From the NCBI GenBank assembly GCA_001263235.1, contig LGRD01000008.1:124001-188000 (forward strand): a stretch of 64,000 nt of DNA, written 5' to 3'. The DNA comes from Methylibium sp. NZG. Its GTDB lineage: Bacteria > Pseudomonadota > Gammaproteobacteria > Burkholderiales > Burkholderiaceae_C. Shown piece by piece: positions 25,595-36,360 of the stretch (position 1 is the first letter of the stretch; each line of letters starts with the position of its first letter). The notes under the pieces were generated by a model that saw nothing but the letters and a program-made list of their open reading frames with translations, had not been told where the DNA came from and searched no databases. The translations under genes were made by a program, and so were the position numbers.

Positions 25595-28018
25595 TCAGAT
25601 CAGCTCCACGAACGCCGTCTGCAGCCGTGGCTGCGGCGGCTGCCAGGCGCGCGTCCAGCCGGCAAAGTCGCCGCCGGGCATCGGCTTGGCCATGAAGTAG
25701 CCCTGCGCTTCGTCGCACTTCATCGCCCGCAGGATCGCAAAGCCTTGTGCGGTCTCGATACCTTCGGCGGTGACGGTCAGGCCCAGGTTGTGCGCCAGGT
25801 CGATGGTGGAGCGCACGATCTTCATGTCGGCGTGGTCGCGCTCCATCGACATCACGAAGCTCTTGTCGATCTTCAACTCGTGCAGCGGCATCTGCTTCAG
25901 GTACGCGAGCGACGAGTAGCCGGTGCCGAAGTCGTCGATCGACAGGCGCAAGCCCATGTCGTGCAGGCGCTTGAGCGTCTGCAGCGCGCGCTGCGGGTCG
26001 TCCATGATCGCGCTCTCGGTGATCTCCAGGCACAGCGCGTGCGGGTCCACCGCCTCGCGCGCGAGCAGTTTTTCGAGCTTGACGGGCAGGTCCTGGTCGA
26101 GCAGGTCGCGCGTGGACAGGTTGACCGACAGCTTGATCTCGATGCCCTGCGCGCGCAGCTCGCGCCAGTGGCTGGCGCACTGCTGGATCATCCAGCCGGT
26201 GATGACTCGGATGAAGCCGGTCTGCTCGGCGAACGGAATGAAGCGCATCGGCGCGACCATGCCGCGCTGCGGGTGCTGCCAGCGCACCAGCGCCTCGGCG
26301 CCGATCACACGGCCGCTGGCAAGCTGCACCTTGGGCTGCAGGAACAGGCGCAACTGGTCGTGGTCCACCGCCGTGCGCAGCTCGCTCAGCAGCGACAGCG
26401 ATTCGTCGCTGGCCGAGTCCATCGCCGCGTCGTAGACCACCACGCCCGACTGCCGCGCCTTGGCGGCGTACATCGCCACCTCGGCGCGGCCCATCAGCAT
26501 GTCGGCATCGGCCGCATGCGCCGGGAAGGTGGCCACGCCGACGCCGGCGCCCACGTCGACCGTGTGGTCGTCGAGCGTGAAAGGCGCCTCCAGCGCCTTC
26601 AGCACGCGCAAGCCCAGCGTGTGCGCGGTGTCGGCGTCGGCATGCGGTGCGCAGACGACGAACTCATCGCTGCCCATGTGCGCCACGGTGTCGTCGGCGC
26701 GCAGCACGCCCTCGGACAGGCGCAGCGCGATCTGGCGCAGCAGCCGGTCGCCGAAGGCGTGGCCGAGCACGTCGTTGACGTGCTTGAAGCGGTCCAGGTC
26801 GAGCATGATCACGGCGCACGGGCGGTCCTCGCGCTTGGCCTGCGCGAGCTGCTCGCGCAGCAGGTTGCGGAACTGCTCCTTGTTCGGCAGCCCGGTGAGC
26901 GGGTCCCAGTAGGCCAGGCGGCGGATCTGCGCCTCGCGCTGCTGCATGCCCTGGCGCATGGCCTCGAACGACTGGGCCAGCTCGCGCACCTCGTCGCGCG
27001 TGGTCACCTCGACCGGCGTGGCATAGTCGCCCGCGCCGAGCCGGTCGGCGCTGATCGACAGGGCCTTGATCGGGCCGGTGATGCGGCGCGCCGTCAGCAC
27101 GCTGCCGGCGGCAAAGATCGCGAGGCCCGCCAGCGTGATGGCCAGCAGCGTGAGTTGCAGCCGACGGTACGGCGCCACCGCCTCGTCCACCGATCGCAGC
27201 AGCACGGCAGCCACCTCGTGCGTGGCGTTGCCGCCCAGCGGCACCAGGCGCGCGCTGCTCAGCTCGCCGGCGAGCGTGACGTCCTGGGTCGCCGCGTTCT
27301 GGCTCGCGGCGCTGCTGCGCAACTGGTCGGGCAGGGCTGCCCACGGGTTCGGCGCATCGGCGGCAGAGAGCAGCGTCCACGGGCCATTGCGCGTGCGGCC
27401 GAGCAGGCCCATCTTGAGGCCCGACAACTGCTCCACGTCGCGCGCCAGCCGGCTGCCCACGGGAAAGCCCATCGACACATGGCCGATCAGCAGCGGCGCC
27501 TTCACCGGCACCGTCACGAGTTGCAGCGGCTGGCCGTCGAGCCACTGGACGGGCACGTCCTTGGCCGGGCTGCTGCCGGTGCGCGCACGCGCGTGTACCA
27601 GCGCCAGCACGTCCGCCGAGTCGGGCAGGGTCGAGGCGACGAGGCGGTGCTTCGCGTCGGTGAACAGCGACACACTGGCGCCGATGCGGGCACCGTGGTT
27701 GTCCAGCGCATCGACCAGCGTGGCCGCGTCAGCGCTGGCAATCGCCGAGCGGAAACCGTAGTCGCTCGCGAGCAGGCGCGAGGCCTCGGCGAGCTTCTCG
27801 GCGTCCTGCGCGAGCAGGCGGTTCAGCACGTTCTCGCCGGTGCGCAGCTCGGCCGCGATCTGCGCGCGCGAGTTGTGGTCGATGCTGCGGTCGATCGCAA
27901 TGAAGCTGACCGCCTGGATCAGCAGCAACAAGCCGAGGAACAGCACGACGATGCGAACGTCGAGCCGCCGAGTGAATGGCTTGAACAGCCGCGTCAGCAG
28001 GGATCGCGGTGATGTCAT
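25595..28018 (-). CDS. Membrane GGDEF/EAL protein (c-di-GMP turnover)
   Basis: The 807-residue protein has a transmembrane helix at about 22-42, a periplasmic sensor region with double-Cache-like features (FRSAIASADAATLVDALDNH), a second helix at about 292-314, a HAMP domain, then GGDEF and EAL domains. The GGDEF signature is altered to GSDEF (about 449), so cyclase activity is doubtful. The EAL domain keeps its signature residues: EALVRW, SVNLSTRDL, LEITES, IDDFGTGYSSLAYL, KIDKSFV and AEGIET, so it probably degrades c-di-GMP. The gene starts 1 bp after a secreted cupredoxin-like gene, suggesting one operon. Confidence 0.93.
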   Translation of the reverse strand: MTSPRSLLTRLFKPFTRRLDVRIVVLFLGLLLLIQAVSFIAIDRSIDHNSRAQIAAELRTGENVLNRLLAQDAEKLAEASRLLASDYGFRSAIASADAATLVDALDNHGARIGASVSLFTDAKHRLVASTLPDSADVLALVHARARTGSSPAKDVPVQWLDGQPLQLVTVPVKAPLLIGHVSMGFPVGSRLARDVEQLSGLKMGLLGRTRNGPWTLLSAADAPNPWAALPDQLRSSAASQNAATQDVTLAGELSSARLVPLGGNATHEVAAVLLRSVDEAVAPYRRLQLTLLAITLAGLAIFAAGSVLTARRITGPIKALSISADRLGAGDYATPVEVTTRDEVRELAQSFEAMRQGMQQREAQIRRLAYWDPLTGLPNKEQFRNLLREQLAQAKREDRPCAVIMLDLDRFKHVNDVLGHAFGDRLLRQIALRLSEGVLRADDTVAHMGSDEFVVCAPHADADTAHTLGLRVLKALEAPFTLDDHTVDVGAGVGVATFPAHAADADMLMGRAEVAMYAAKARQSGVVVYDAAMDSASDESLSLLSELRTAVDHDQLRLFLQPKVQLASGRVIGAEALVRWQHPQRGMVAPMRFIPFAEQTGFIRVITGWMIQQCASHWRELRAQGIEIKLSVNLSTRDLLDQDLPVKLEKLLAREAVDPHALCLEITESAIMDDPQRALQTLKRLHDMGLRLSIDDFGTGYSSLAYLKQMPLHELKIDKSFVMSMERDHADMKIVRSTIDLAHNLGLTVTAEGIETAQGFAILRAMKCDEAQGYFMAKPMPGGDFAGWTRAWQPPQPRLQTAFVELI

Positions 28019-28019
28019 G

Positions 28020-28661
28020 TCACGGCGTGCCGCTGGCGGTGGCGTGCACGGGCAACTTGACGGCAGCCTGCGTGGCCGCGGCGTTCATGTGCAGCGCCTG
28101 TTCCACCGGCAGCGCGGGCTCGGGCAGCAGCGGGTGCCAGGTGCGCAGCTTGTGGTCGCCTGCTGGCACCTCAAGCAGGGCCTTGCCGGTGGCGTCGGTC
28201 TTGGTGAACAGCGGCGTGTCCACCACATGCACCCAGGCGTTCATGCGGTCGTGGATGTTGCAGCCCAGCACCGCGGTGCCCGGCTTGTCGAACACCACCG
28301 GCGCGGCTGGCGTGCCGGCGTAGAGCTTGAGTTCGAACTTCTGAATCGGCGAGAACGAGTAGACGTGGTGACGCACCGTGTCGAAGTTCGGAAAGCTCAC
28401 CGCGGTGCCGGTCTGGATCACGTTCACTTGCGGCGTGAACTGGCGCTCGCGCTGGCCGATCTGGCCGGTTGTGCCCGCTTCGGCCAGCGCCTTGGTGCCA
28501 TGCACCATCACGTAGACGACGGCTTGCGCGAGCGGTTTGCCGTCGGCATCAGCCACGCTCACCGTCAACGGTGCGGCCTGGGCGATGCCTGTCAGCGAGC
28601 CCAGGCTCAGGGCCAATGCAGGCAGACAGGCGACCACGCGGGAGCGCAAGAGGGGCGTCAT
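28020..28661 (-). CDS. Secreted cupredoxin-like protein
   Basis: The 213-residue protein has a signal peptide (about 1-29, ending IAQA-AP). Its central fold resembles plastocyanin: SFPNFDTVRHHVYSFS, FELKLYAGTP, then VLGCNIHDRMNAWVHVVDTP. A His from the HH pair plus the Cys, His and Met of the second motif form a likely type 1 copper site. Similar proteins are often labelled methylamine utilization proteins, but no methylamine genes lie here. A carboxypeptidase-like beta-sandwich motif occupies the N-terminal part (VSVADADGKPLAQAVVYVM). The stop is separated by 1 bp from the start of the GGDEF/EAL gene, so the copper protein may feed a signal to that sensor. Confidence 0.85.
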   Translation of the reverse strand: MTPLLRSRVVACLPALALSLGSLTGIAQAAPLTVSVADADGKPLAQAVVYVMVHGTKALAEAGTTGQIGQRERQFTPQVNVIQTGTAVSFPNFDTVRHHVYSFSPIQKFELKLYAGTPAAPVVFDKPGTAVLGCNIHDRMNAWVHVVDTPLFTKTDATGKALLEVPAGDHKLRTWHPLLPEPALPVEQALHMNAAATQAAVKLPVHATASGTP

Positions 28662-28825
28662 GAGAGGCAGCTACGGAGCAATCCAACGACCGACTCTACG
28701 GAGCGGCGGGCCCGAGCATGGGGCGAACAGCGGGGCAAACCGCCCGCAATTGACCGCCTCGCGACGCTTCGGCGCGCAGCGACGCACGCGCGCCACTCGG
28801 CCGCGCAACGACACGGTCGCGCCCC

Positions 28826-29908
28826 TCAGGCGCGCAAGGCGAGGCGCAGCGGCAATGCGTCGCGCGGAGCGGCGGTGTGCTGCACGAGCAGCAGCACCAG
28901 GCGGCGCAGCCCGTCCCAAGGGTCTGCTGGCCAGTCGGTGTGGCGCAGGCCCTTCACCAGGCCGTCGCACACCTGCGCGGCCACCAGCAGTTCGGCCGCT
29001 GCAGCGGCGGACAGGCGCGGCACGACGCGCTCGAACAGCCGCTCCTTGTCGCCCCACACGCGCGCCTCGCGCAGCGCCATCGGCAGCGGCTTGCCGGCAG
29101 CGACCGCGTCTTTCACGCGCTTGAGCGCGCGGATGTCCTCGGCCAGCGTCCAGTGCACCAGCACCGCGGCCTCGCCTTCGGCCTGCAGGCCGTCGAGCAT
29201 GCGCAGCGCGCGCGCCACCTGGCCCGACAGCACCGCCACGCCGAGCTTGAACACGTCGTAGCGCGCCACGTTCAGCACCGCCGCCTCGATCTGCTCCAGC
29301 GTCAGCTCGCCGGCCGGGTGCAGCAGGCCGAGCTTTTGCACTTCTTGATGTGCGGCGAGAAGGTTGCCTTCGACGCGGTCAGCGAAGAACGCGAGGGCGT
29401 TCTGCCCCGCCTCGCCGTCCTGCACGCGCTGGCCCTGCGCGGCCAGCCGCTGCGCGATCCACTGCGGCAGCGCCTTGCGGTCGATGGTGTCCACGCGCAC
29501 CATCAACCCGGCGCCGTCGAGCGCGTTGAACCACGCGCTGCTCTGCTGCGTGCGGTCCAGGCGCGGCAGTTGCACCAGCGTCACCACGTCGTCGCTGAGC
29601 GACTGGCAGTAGCGCTGGATCGCCTCCGAGCCGTCCTTGCCGGGCTTGCCCGACGGGATGCGGATCTCGATCAACTGCCGGTCCGAGAACAGGCTCATCG
29701 CCTGCGACGCGCCGAGCAACCCGCTCCAGTCGAAGTGCGCGCCGGCCACGGTGTGTACTTGCCGCTCGGTGCAGCCCGAGGCGCGCGCCGCGGCGCGGAT
29801 CGCGTCGCCCGCCTCTTGCGCCAGCAGCGGTTCGTCGCCCCACACGGTGTAGAGCGGGCGCAGGCCGCGCTTGAGCTGCGCGGTGAGTTGGTCGGCGCGG
29901 ACCTGCAT
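28826..29908 (-). CDS. holA: DNA polymerase III, delta subunit
   Basis: HolA is the wrench of the clamp loader that opens the beta sliding clamp. The 360-residue protein matches the family from MQVRADQLTAQLKRGLRPLY and VWGDEPLLAQEAGDAIR through LIEIRIPSGKPGKDG and ADRVEGNLLAAHQEVQKL to the C-terminal collar domain. It is the third gene of the conserved leuS-lptE-holA group, 9 bp after lptE. The 164 bp that follow on the minus strand contain no gene. Confidence 0.95.
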   Translation of the reverse strand: MQVRADQLTAQLKRGLRPLYTVWGDEPLLAQEAGDAIRAAARASGCTERQVHTVAGAHFDWSGLLGASQAMSLFSDRQLIEIRIPSGKPGKDGSEAIQRYCQSLSDDVVTLVQLPRLDRTQQSSAWFNALDGAGLMVRVDTIDRKALPQWIAQRLAAQGQRVQDGEAGQNALAFFADRVEGNLLAAHQEVQKLGLLHPAGELTLEQIEAAVLNVARYDVFKLGVAVLSGQVARALRMLDGLQAEGEAAVLVHWTLAEDIRALKRVKDAVAAGKPLPMALREARVWGDKERLFERVVPRLSAAAAAELLVAAQVCDGLVKGLRHTDWPADPWDGLRRLVLLLVQHTAAPRDALPLRLALRA

Positions 29909-29917
29909 GGTGCGCCT

Positions 29918-30409
29918 TCAGAGCACCTGGACAGACGCCAGCCGGCGCATCACCTGCCCGACGATGTCGCTTTGCATCGCGCGGTACAGCAGTTGTTCCT
30001 CATGCTCCTTCGCGAGCGCCGCGCTTTCGCTGTAGCTCATGTCGCGGTTCAGCACGATCTCGGTCGCTGGGATCAGCTCCTTGCCGGCCACCGTGCGCAG
30101 CCGAAAGCTCAGCCGCGTGCGCAACTGCATCTCGCGCACCTGCCCGGCGGCGGTGCTGGCGACGACGCCCTTCTCGCGCGCCTCATTGATCGCCTCGAAG
30201 ATCACCTGCGCCTGCGACACACTGTCGACCACCTGCGTGCTCTTGCTCGCGTTGATGTTGACGCGCAGCTCCTCGGCCAGCGCCGAGCGTGGGCGGAAGC
30301 CGGTCAACTGCACGGTGTTGAAGCGCAACTCGGGCGCGCGCTTGAGCTCGAAGCCGCAGCCAGCGAGGGCAGCGGCCGCAGCCGCGAGCAGCAGGCGCCG
30401 ATGAAGCAT
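29918..30409 (-). CDS. lptE: LPS-assembly lipoprotein LptE
   Basis: LptE plugs the LptD barrel and helps it fold and bind LPS. The 163-residue protein begins with a lipoprotein signal (LLLAAAAAALAGCGF, lipidated Cys18). It continues with the LptE fold: LRFNTVQLTGFRPRSALAEE, NASKSTQVVDSVSQAQVIFE, and the end QLLYRAMQSDIVGQVMRRLA. Its ATG overlaps the leuS stop (TGATG at 30407-30411). Its partner LptD is at 10-12 kb. Confidence 0.94.
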   Translation of the reverse strand: MLHRRLLLAAAAAALAGCGFELKRAPELRFNTVQLTGFRPRSALAEELRVNINASKSTQVVDSVSQAQVIFEAINEAREKGVVASTAAGQVREMQLRTRLSFRLRTVAGKELIPATEIVLNRDMSYSESAALAKEHEEQLLYRAMQSDIVGQVMRRLASVQVL

Positions 30410-33072
30410 CAGACGACGACGTTGACGAGACGGCCCGGCACGATGATCACCTTCTTCGCGTGCTTGCCTTCGGCGAACTTCAGGAAGTCGGGGTTGGCGA
30501 GTGCGGCGGCTTCGATGATCGACTTGTCGGCGCCAGCCGCCACCTTGATGGCACCGCGCAGCTTGCCGTTGACTTGCAGCATCAGCTCGATTTCGTCTTG
30601 CACCAGCGCCGCTTCATCGACGGCGGGCCAAGGCGCGTCGAGCAAGGAGCCGAACTGCACGGCGAAGCCCAGCGAATCCCACAACGCATGTGCGATGTGC
30701 GGTGCGGCCGGGTACAAGGTGCGCACCAGCACGCTCAGGCCCTCGCCCAGCGCGGCCGCGTCGCCCGCGCTGTCGCCCAGGCGCGCCGCTTCGAGCGCGT
30801 TGAGCAACTTCATCGCGCCCGACACCACGGTGTTGTATTGCAGCCGTTCGTAGTCGTGGCTGATCTGGCGCAGCAGCACATGCACCTCACGGCGAAGTGC
30901 CTTGGCGTCGGCGCTCAGGCCGTCGAACGAATCACCGGCAGAGCGCAGGCGCGCTTCGTGTTTTGCGGCGAAGCCCCACAGCCTGCGCAGGTAGCGGAAC
31001 GAGCCTTCGGCGCCACTGTCCGACCAAGCCGCGCTCTGGTCCGGCGGCCCAGCGAACATCGTGAACAGGCGGGCGGTGTCGGCGCCGAACTTGGCGATGA
31101 TGTCGCGCGGCTCGACCACGTTGTTCTTGCTCTTCGACATCTTCTCGATGCCACCGAGCTCGACCGGCAGGCCGTCTTCTTTCGCGGTCGCGCTGATGGG
31201 CGCACCCTTGTCATCGTGCTGCACGGTCACTTCGCTGGGGTAGAACCAGCGCTTCTTGCCGGCTTCGTCTTCACGGAAGAACGACTCGTTCAGCAGCATG
31301 CCCTGCGTGAACAGCTTGGTGAACGGCTCGCCGAACTTCACGAGCCCGAGGTCGCGCATCGCCTTGGTCCAGAACCGCGCGTACAGCAGGTGCAGCACCG
31401 CGTGTTCGATGCCGCCGATGTACTGGTCCATCGGCATCCAGTAGTCGTTGCGCGCATCGACCATCGCCCCGGTGTTGTCGGGGTTGCAGTAGCGCATGAC
31501 GTACCAGGCCGAATCGACGAACGTGTCCATCGTGTCGGTCTCGCGCCGCGCTGCTCTGCCGCACTGCGGGCAGGCGACGTTCAGGAACGCGGCGTGCTTG
31601 TTCAGCGGGTTGCCGCTGCCGTCGGGCACCAGGTCTTCGGGCAGCAGGACCGGCAGGTCTTTCTCGGGCACCGGCACCGAGCCGCAGCCTGGTTCTCCGT
31701 CAATGCCATCGCAATGGATGATCGGAATCGGCGTGCCCCAGTAGCGCTGGCGGCTGATGCCCCAGTCGCGCAGCCGCCACGTCGTCTTCTTGCCGCCGAG
31801 GCCGCGCTGCTCCAGCGCCTTCGCGATTGCATCCACCGCGAGGGCGTGCTTCAGGCCGCTGTAGTTGTCGGAGTTGATCGTGACGCCGTGTTCCTTGTCG
31901 GCGTACCAGTCGTTCCACTGCTGGTAGTCGTAGGGCTTGCCGTCGATGTGCACCACCTCGACGATGGGAATGCCGTACTTCTTGGCAAACGCGAAGTCGC
32001 GCTCGTCGTGCGCCGGCACGCCCATCACCGCGCCGTCGCCGTAACCCATCAGCACGTAGTTGCCGACCCACACGTCCACCGGCTCGTGCGTCAGCGGGTG
32101 CGCAACCGTCAGGCCGGTGCGCATGCCGACCTTGTCTTTCAGCGCGAGTTCGGCTTCGGTCGTGCCGCCGGCTTTGCATTCGTCGATGAAGGCGGCGAGT
32201 GCCGGGTTGCTGGCCGCGGCGTGCGCGGCGAGTGGATGCTCGGGCGCGACAGCGCAGAAGGTGACGCCCATGATCGTGTCGGCGCGGGTCGTGAAGACCC
32301 ACATCCGTCCGTCCTGGATCAGCGCGCCGTCAGCGCCCTTGATCTCGTGCGTGAACGCGAATCGCACGCCCTCGCTCTTGCCGATCCAGTGCTCCTGCAT
32401 CAGCCGCACCCGCTCGGGCCAGCCATGCAGATACTCGGGGCTCTGCGGGTCGGCCACGTTGGCGAGCAACTCGTCGGCGTACTGCGTGATGGCGAGGTAG
32501 TAGCCCGGGATCTCGCGCTTGACGACGATCGCGCCACTGCGCCAGCCGCGGCCGTTCTCGACCTGCTCGTTGGCGAGCACGGTCTGGTCCACCGGATCCC
32601 AGTTGACGATCTGGGTCTTCTTGTAGGCGATGCCTTTTTCAAGCATCTTCAGGAAGAACCACTGGTTCCACCGGTAGTAGCTCGGGTCGCAGGTGGCGAC
32701 TTCGCGCGACCAGTCGAAGGCCAGGCCGAGCGGCTGCATCTGCGCCTTCATGTCGGCGATGTTGTCGCGCGTCCACTTCGCGGGCGGCACGTTGTTGGCG
32801 ATGGCCGCGTTTTCGGCTGGCAGGCCGAAGGCGTCCCAGCCCATCGGCATCAGCACGTTGAAGCCCTTCATGCGCAGGTAGCGCGCCATCATGTCGTTGA
32901 TGGTGTAGTTGCGCACGTGGCCCATGTGCAGCTTGCCGCTCGGGTAGGGCAGCATCGAGCAGGCGTAGAACTTCGGCTTCGATGCGTCTTCGCGCACGCG
33001 GTACGCATCGGCCGCGCTCCACGCGGCCTGGGCGGCGCGTTCGATCTCGCTGGGCTTAAAGTCTGGGGTCAT
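30409..33072 (-). CDS. leuS: Leucyl-tRNA synthetase
   Basis: This 887-residue class I synthetase charges tRNA-Leu. The HIGH-type signature is in [18 protein letters not shown] (about 42-60), the editing domain (CP1) follows, and the KMSKS motif is intact in [14 protein letters not shown] (about 625). The start [18 protein letters not shown] aligns with the usual LeuS N-terminus. A TATAAT on the minus strand ends only 6 bp before the ATG. The stop overlaps the lptE start by one base. Confidence 0.98.
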   Translation of the reverse strand: MTPDFKPSEIERAAQAAWSAADAYRVREDASKPKFYACSMLPYPSGKLHMGHVRNYTINDMMARYLRMKGFNVLMPMGWDAFGLPAENAAIANNVPPAKWTRDNIADMKAQMQPLGLAFDWSREVATCDPSYYRWNQWFFLKMLEKGIAYKKTQIVNWDPVDQTVLANEQVENGRGWRSGAIVVKREIPGYYLAITQYADELLANVADPQSPEYLHGWPERVRLMQEHWIGKSEGVRFAFTHEIKGADGALIQDGRMWVFTTRADTIMGVTFCAVAPEHPLAAHAAASNPALAAFIDECKAGGTTEAELALKDKVGMRTGLTVAHPLTHEPVDVWVGNYVLMGYGDGAVMGVPAHDERDFAFAKKYGIPIVEVVHIDGKPYDYQQWNDWYADKEHGVTINSDNYSGLKHALAVDAIAKALEQRGLGGKKTTWRLRDWGISRQRYWGTPIPIIHCDGIDGEPGCGSVPVPEKDLPVLLPEDLVPDGSGNPLNKHAAFLNVACPQCGRAARRETDTMDTFVDSAWYVMRYCNPDNTGAMVDARNDYWMPMDQYIGGIEHAVLHLLYARFWTKAMRDLGLVKFGEPFTKLFTQGMLLNESFFREDEAGKKRWFYPSEVTVQHDDKGAPISATAKEDGLPVELGGIEKMSKSKNNVVEPRDIIAKFGADTARLFTMFAGPPDQSAAWSDSGAEGSFRYLRRLWGFAAKHEARLRSAGDSFDGLSADAKALRREVHVLLRQISHDYERLQYNTVVSGAMKLLNALEAARLGDSAGDAAALGEGLSVLVRTLYPAAPHIAHALWDSLGFAVQFGSLLDAPWPAVDEAALVQDEIELMLQVNGKLRGAIKVAAGADKSIIEAAALANPDFLKFAEGKHAKKVIIVPGRLVNVVV

Positions 33073-33078
33073 CGAGCG

Positions 33079-33084
33079 ATTATA
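33079..33084 (-). promoter_or_regulatory. Possible -10 box immediately upstream of leuS
   Basis: TATAAT on the minus strand ends 6 bp before the leuS ATG. A start of transcription about 7 bp downstream would fall on or next to the A of the start codon. No -35 match is visible at the expected distance. Confidence 0.35.
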
Positions 33085-33125
33085 GAAACCGCCCTCGCGC
33101 GCAGCCGTGTCGCCGCGGCTCGATG

Positions 33126-33551
<426 letters not shown>

Positions 33552-33555
33552 GGGT

Positions 33556-34245
33556 TCAGGCCGCCGTGGCGGAAGGGCTGGCGCTTCGTTCGGCCGCTCG
33601 TTGTTCGTCGGCCAGCATCTCGCGCAAGTCGTGCGCAAAGCCTTCGAGCTCGGCCTCGCACGCACTCACCTGCTTGCCGAAGATGTTGTAGGCCAGCACC
33701 GCAGGAATCGCCACCGCCAGGCCCGCGGCCGTCATGATGAGTGCCTCGCCGACCGGCCCGGACACCCGCTCGATGCTGATGGCGCCGGCCGCCGAGATGC
33801 CCGCCAGCGCATGGTAGATGCCCCACACCGTGCCCAGCAGCCCGACGAACGGCGCGGTGCTGCCGACTGAGGCGAGCAGCACCTGGCCGAACTGCAATTG
33901 AGCGAGCACGCCGTGCAGCGCGTCGCGCAGCCGGCGCGTGAGTTGCGAATCGACGTGGCCCGCGGCCTGCAACGTGCCGCGGGCCGGCGTGGCCAACGCG
34001 GCGTCAAGCAGCGGCAGCAGCACGCGCTCGCGGTCGAAGGCTTCGAGTTGAGCGCGGCCATCGGCCACGCTGCGCGCGGCCCAGAACGCCGAGGGAGCGC
34101 GCACCACGTCTTGTCGCACCCGGCGCAGCAGCCAAGCCTTCCAGAAGATCACCACCCAGGCGCCGACCGACATCAGCAGCAACAGCAACGCCACGCCGCG
34201 CGTGACCGCATCGCCCTGAGACCAGAAATGCTCGAAGCCGCTCAA
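33556..34245 (-). CDS. exbB: MotA/TolQ/ExbB proton-channel subunit
   Basis: The 229-residue protein has three transmembrane helices: an N-terminal one (LLLLLMSVGAWVVIFWKAWL), then STAPFVGLLGTVWGIYHALA and IMTAAGLAVAIPAVLAYNIF, the conserved pore helices of the family. The TTG start at 34245 is preceded by GAGGGG. It forms a pair with the downstream exbD. The dapB-bamE genes lie upstream on the same strand after a 51-bp gap. Confidence 0.88.
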   Translation of the reverse strand: MSGFEHFWSQGDAVTRGVALLLLLMSVGAWVVIFWKAWLLRRVRQDVVRAPSAFWAARSVADGRAQLEAFDRERVLLPLLDAALATPARGTLQAAGHVDSQLTRRLRDALHGVLAQLQFGQVLLASVGSTAPFVGLLGTVWGIYHALAGISAAGAISIERVSGPVGEALIMTAAGLAVAIPAVLAYNIFGKQVSACEAELEGFAHDLREMLADEQRAAERSASPSATAA

Positions 34246-34296
34246 CGGAACCCCTCGTCGAATGGGACCATTCGCCGATCGCCCCTCACGGCCGGT

Positions 34297-35112
34297 TCAG
34301 CGCAAGCCCAGCACATCGTTCATGTCGAACAACCCGCTGCCTTGGCCCGCCAGGAAGCGCGCCGCACGCAGCGCGCCCTGCGCGAAGGTGGTTCGGCTGC
34401 TGGCTTTGTGGGTGATCTCGATGCGCTCGCCGGTGCCGGCGAAGAGCACGGTGTGGTCGCCGATGATGTCGCCGCCGCGCACGGTGGCAAAGCCGATCGA
34501 CGACGGGTCGCGCTCGCCAGTGACGCCGTGGCGCGCATAGACGGCGCAGTCTTTCAGGTCGCGGCCGAGCGCGGCAGCCAGCACCTCGCCGAGCTGCAGC
34601 GCGGTGCCGCTGGGGGCATCGACCTTGTGGCGGTGGTGCGCCTCGATGACTTCGATGTCGTAACCCTGGCTCAACGCGCGCGCGGCCGTGTCGAGCAGTT
34701 TGAGCACCACATTCACGCCGACGCTCATGTTCGGCGCGAACATCACGCCGGTGCGCTGCGCGTGCGCGGCGATCTGCGCCTTCTGCGCCGGGCTGAAGCC
34801 GGTCGTGCCGATGACGGCCTTCACACCCAGCTCGCTGCAGACCTGCAGATGCGCGAGCGTGCCTTCGGGGCGCGTGAAGTCGATCAGCACCTGCGCATCG
34901 GACAAACCTGCGCGCAGATCGGCCGTGATGGCCACGCCGCCTGCCTTGCCCAGAAACGCAGTGGCGCCCTGGCCGAGCGCTGGGCTGCCGGCTATGTCGA
35001 GCGCGCCGGCCAGCGCCATGTCGTCCGCGCTGGCCACGGCTTCGATCAGCATGCGCCCCATGCGGCCGGACGCACCGGCCACGGCCACGCGCAGCGGCGT
35101 CACCCCGGTCAT
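34297..35112 (-). CDS. dapB: 4-hydroxy-tetrahydrodipicolinate reductase
   Basis: DapB catalyses the second committed step of the diaminopimelate/lysine pathway, supplying cell-wall DAP. The 271-residue protein has the NAD(P)-binding [14 protein letters not shown] and the substrate-binding and catalytic stretch [19 protein letters not shown], with [13 protein letters not shown] between them. Its ATG overlaps the bamE stop by 4 bp (ATGA at 35109-35112), so the two are translationally coupled. Confidence 0.97.
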   Translation of the reverse strand: MTGVTPLRVAVAGASGRMGRMLIEAVASADDMALAGALDIAGSPALGQGATAFLGKAGGVAITADLRAGLSDAQVLIDFTRPEGTLAHLQVCSELGVKAVIGTTGFSPAQKAQIAAHAQRTGVMFAPNMSVGVNVVLKLLDTAARALSQGYDIEVIEAHHRHKVDAPSGTALQLGEVLAAALGRDLKDCAVYARHGVTGERDPSSIGFATVRGGDIIGDHTVLFAGTGERIEITHKASSRTTFAQGALRAARFLAGQGSGLFDMNDVLGLR

Positions 35113-35648
35113 TGGCGCGGCTCGAGCGGCGGGTAGGTTCGCGCCGGGGCGGCGGGTTCGGCCTCGGCGGGCGTTGTCGCGGCGGGCTTCGGCGGGGCAG
35201 GCAGGGCCTTGAGTTCTTCTTCCGTCAGGGCCAGCGACGGTGTGTTGCGCGCGGCCTTGACCGCGTCGATCGAGGCGACGAACTCGCGTTCGCCGGGCAG
35301 GTCGGTCGCGCCTTCAAATTTCGTCAGCGTGTCGCCGTCGAACAGCACCACCACACGTCGCAGTTGCGGCTCGGTGCCTTGGCGGCGGATCGAGAACACG
35401 TAGTCCCAACGGTTGGCATGGAAGGCATCGGTGAGCAGCGGCGAGCCGAGCACGTCGCGCACCTGCGCGCGCGTCATGCCAGGGCGGATCAGCGCGGCCT
35501 GCTCCTTGGTGACGACGTTGCCCTGTACCACTTCAAGCCGATACGGCGTAATGACGCCGAGGAAGTTGTCCGAGCTTTGCAGTGACTGGCAGGCCGCGAG
35601 CGCGGTCAGCAGTGGCAGGAGCAGAAGTGTTTTCAGGGTGGAACGCAT
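35109..35648 (-). CDS. bamE: Outer-membrane assembly lipoprotein BamE
   Basis: BamE is a small lipoprotein of the Bam beta-barrel assembly complex. The ATG at 35648 gives 179 residues with a lipobox LTALAAC, and the SmpA/OmlA domain: [51 protein letters not shown] and [20 protein letters not shown]-terminal tail of about 60 residues rich in Ala and Pro is longer than in E. coli BamE. It is divergent from fur, a common beta-proteobacterial arrangement, and overlaps dapB. Confidence 0.95.
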   Translation of the reverse strand: MRSTLKTLLLLPLLTALAACQSLQSSDNFLGVITPYRLEVVQGNVVTKEQAALIRPGMTRAQVRDVLGSPLLTDAFHANRWDYVFSIRRQGTEPQLRRVVVLFDGDTLTKFEGATDLPGEREFVASIDAVKAARNTPSLALTEEELKALPAPPKPAATTPAEAEPAAPARTYPPLEPRQ

Positions 35649-35801
35649 GAAGGGTGGCGGTGCGCCAACAACGGGCACCCAACTCGATATGATCGGCGGA
35701 TTCTAGCGGGTGGGTTTGCCCCGCCCCCTTGCCCGAACCACCCTCGCGCCGCCACTGAAACGCGATCGAACGGCTCCCAAACCGCCACCGGAAGCGCCCG
35801 C

Positions 35802-36227
35802 ATGAAGCACGCCGACGAGCTCAAGAACAGCGGCCTGAAGGCCACGCTGCCGCGCATCAAGGTGCTGGAGATTTTTCAGAAGTCCGAGCAGCGCCACATG
35901 AGCGCCGAAGACGTCTACAAGATGCTGCTCGGCGAAGACGCCGACGTCGGCCTGGCCACGGTGTACCGCGTGCTGATGCAGTTCGAGCAGGCCGGCATCC
36001 TGTCGCGCAACCACTTCGAGGCCGGCAAGGCGGTGTTCGAGCTGAACGAGGGCAAGCACCACGACCACCTGGTGTGCCTGGACTGCGGGCGAGTGGAGGA
36101 ATTCTTCGACGCCGAGATCGAGAAGCGCCAGCGCAGCGTGGCGCACGCGCGCGGCTTCGAGTTGCAGGATCACTCGCTGGCGCTGTACGCCGTCTGCACC
36201 AAGAAGAACTGCGAGTTTAGAAAGTGA
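35802..36227 (+). CDS. fur: Ferric uptake regulator
   Basis: Fur represses iron-uptake genes when loaded with Fe(II). The 141-residue protein shows the winged-helix N-terminus ([40 protein letters not shown]) and the metal-binding dimerisation domain ([16 protein letters not shown] and CTKKNC). Both CxxC-like zinc motifs expected in E. coli-type Fur are present. It is transcribed away from bamE. Confidence 0.97.
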   Translation: MKHADELKNSGLKATLPRIKVLEIFQKSEQRHMSAEDVYKMLLGEDADVGLATVYRVLMQFEQAGILSRNHFEAGKAVFELNEGKHHDHLVCLDCGRVEEFFDAEIEKRQRSVAHARGFELQDHSLALYAVCTKKNCEFRK

Positions 36228-36360
36228 GCCCCCCTGTCGCTTCGCTCTTGCCCCAGGGGACACGCGGGGCCCCTTTGTGGCCCTTGGGCGCCAACTCTAC
36301 GCCCGGGAAACCCGTGCGTGAGTCGTAGCTTGATGGACGGTCGCTGCGCTTCCCTGACGC

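Noticed and set aside
36231-36259. CCCCTG/CAGGGG dyad between fur and hprK as a terminator
   Set aside because: The loop is 17 nt and no U-tract follows on either strand; too weak to call.
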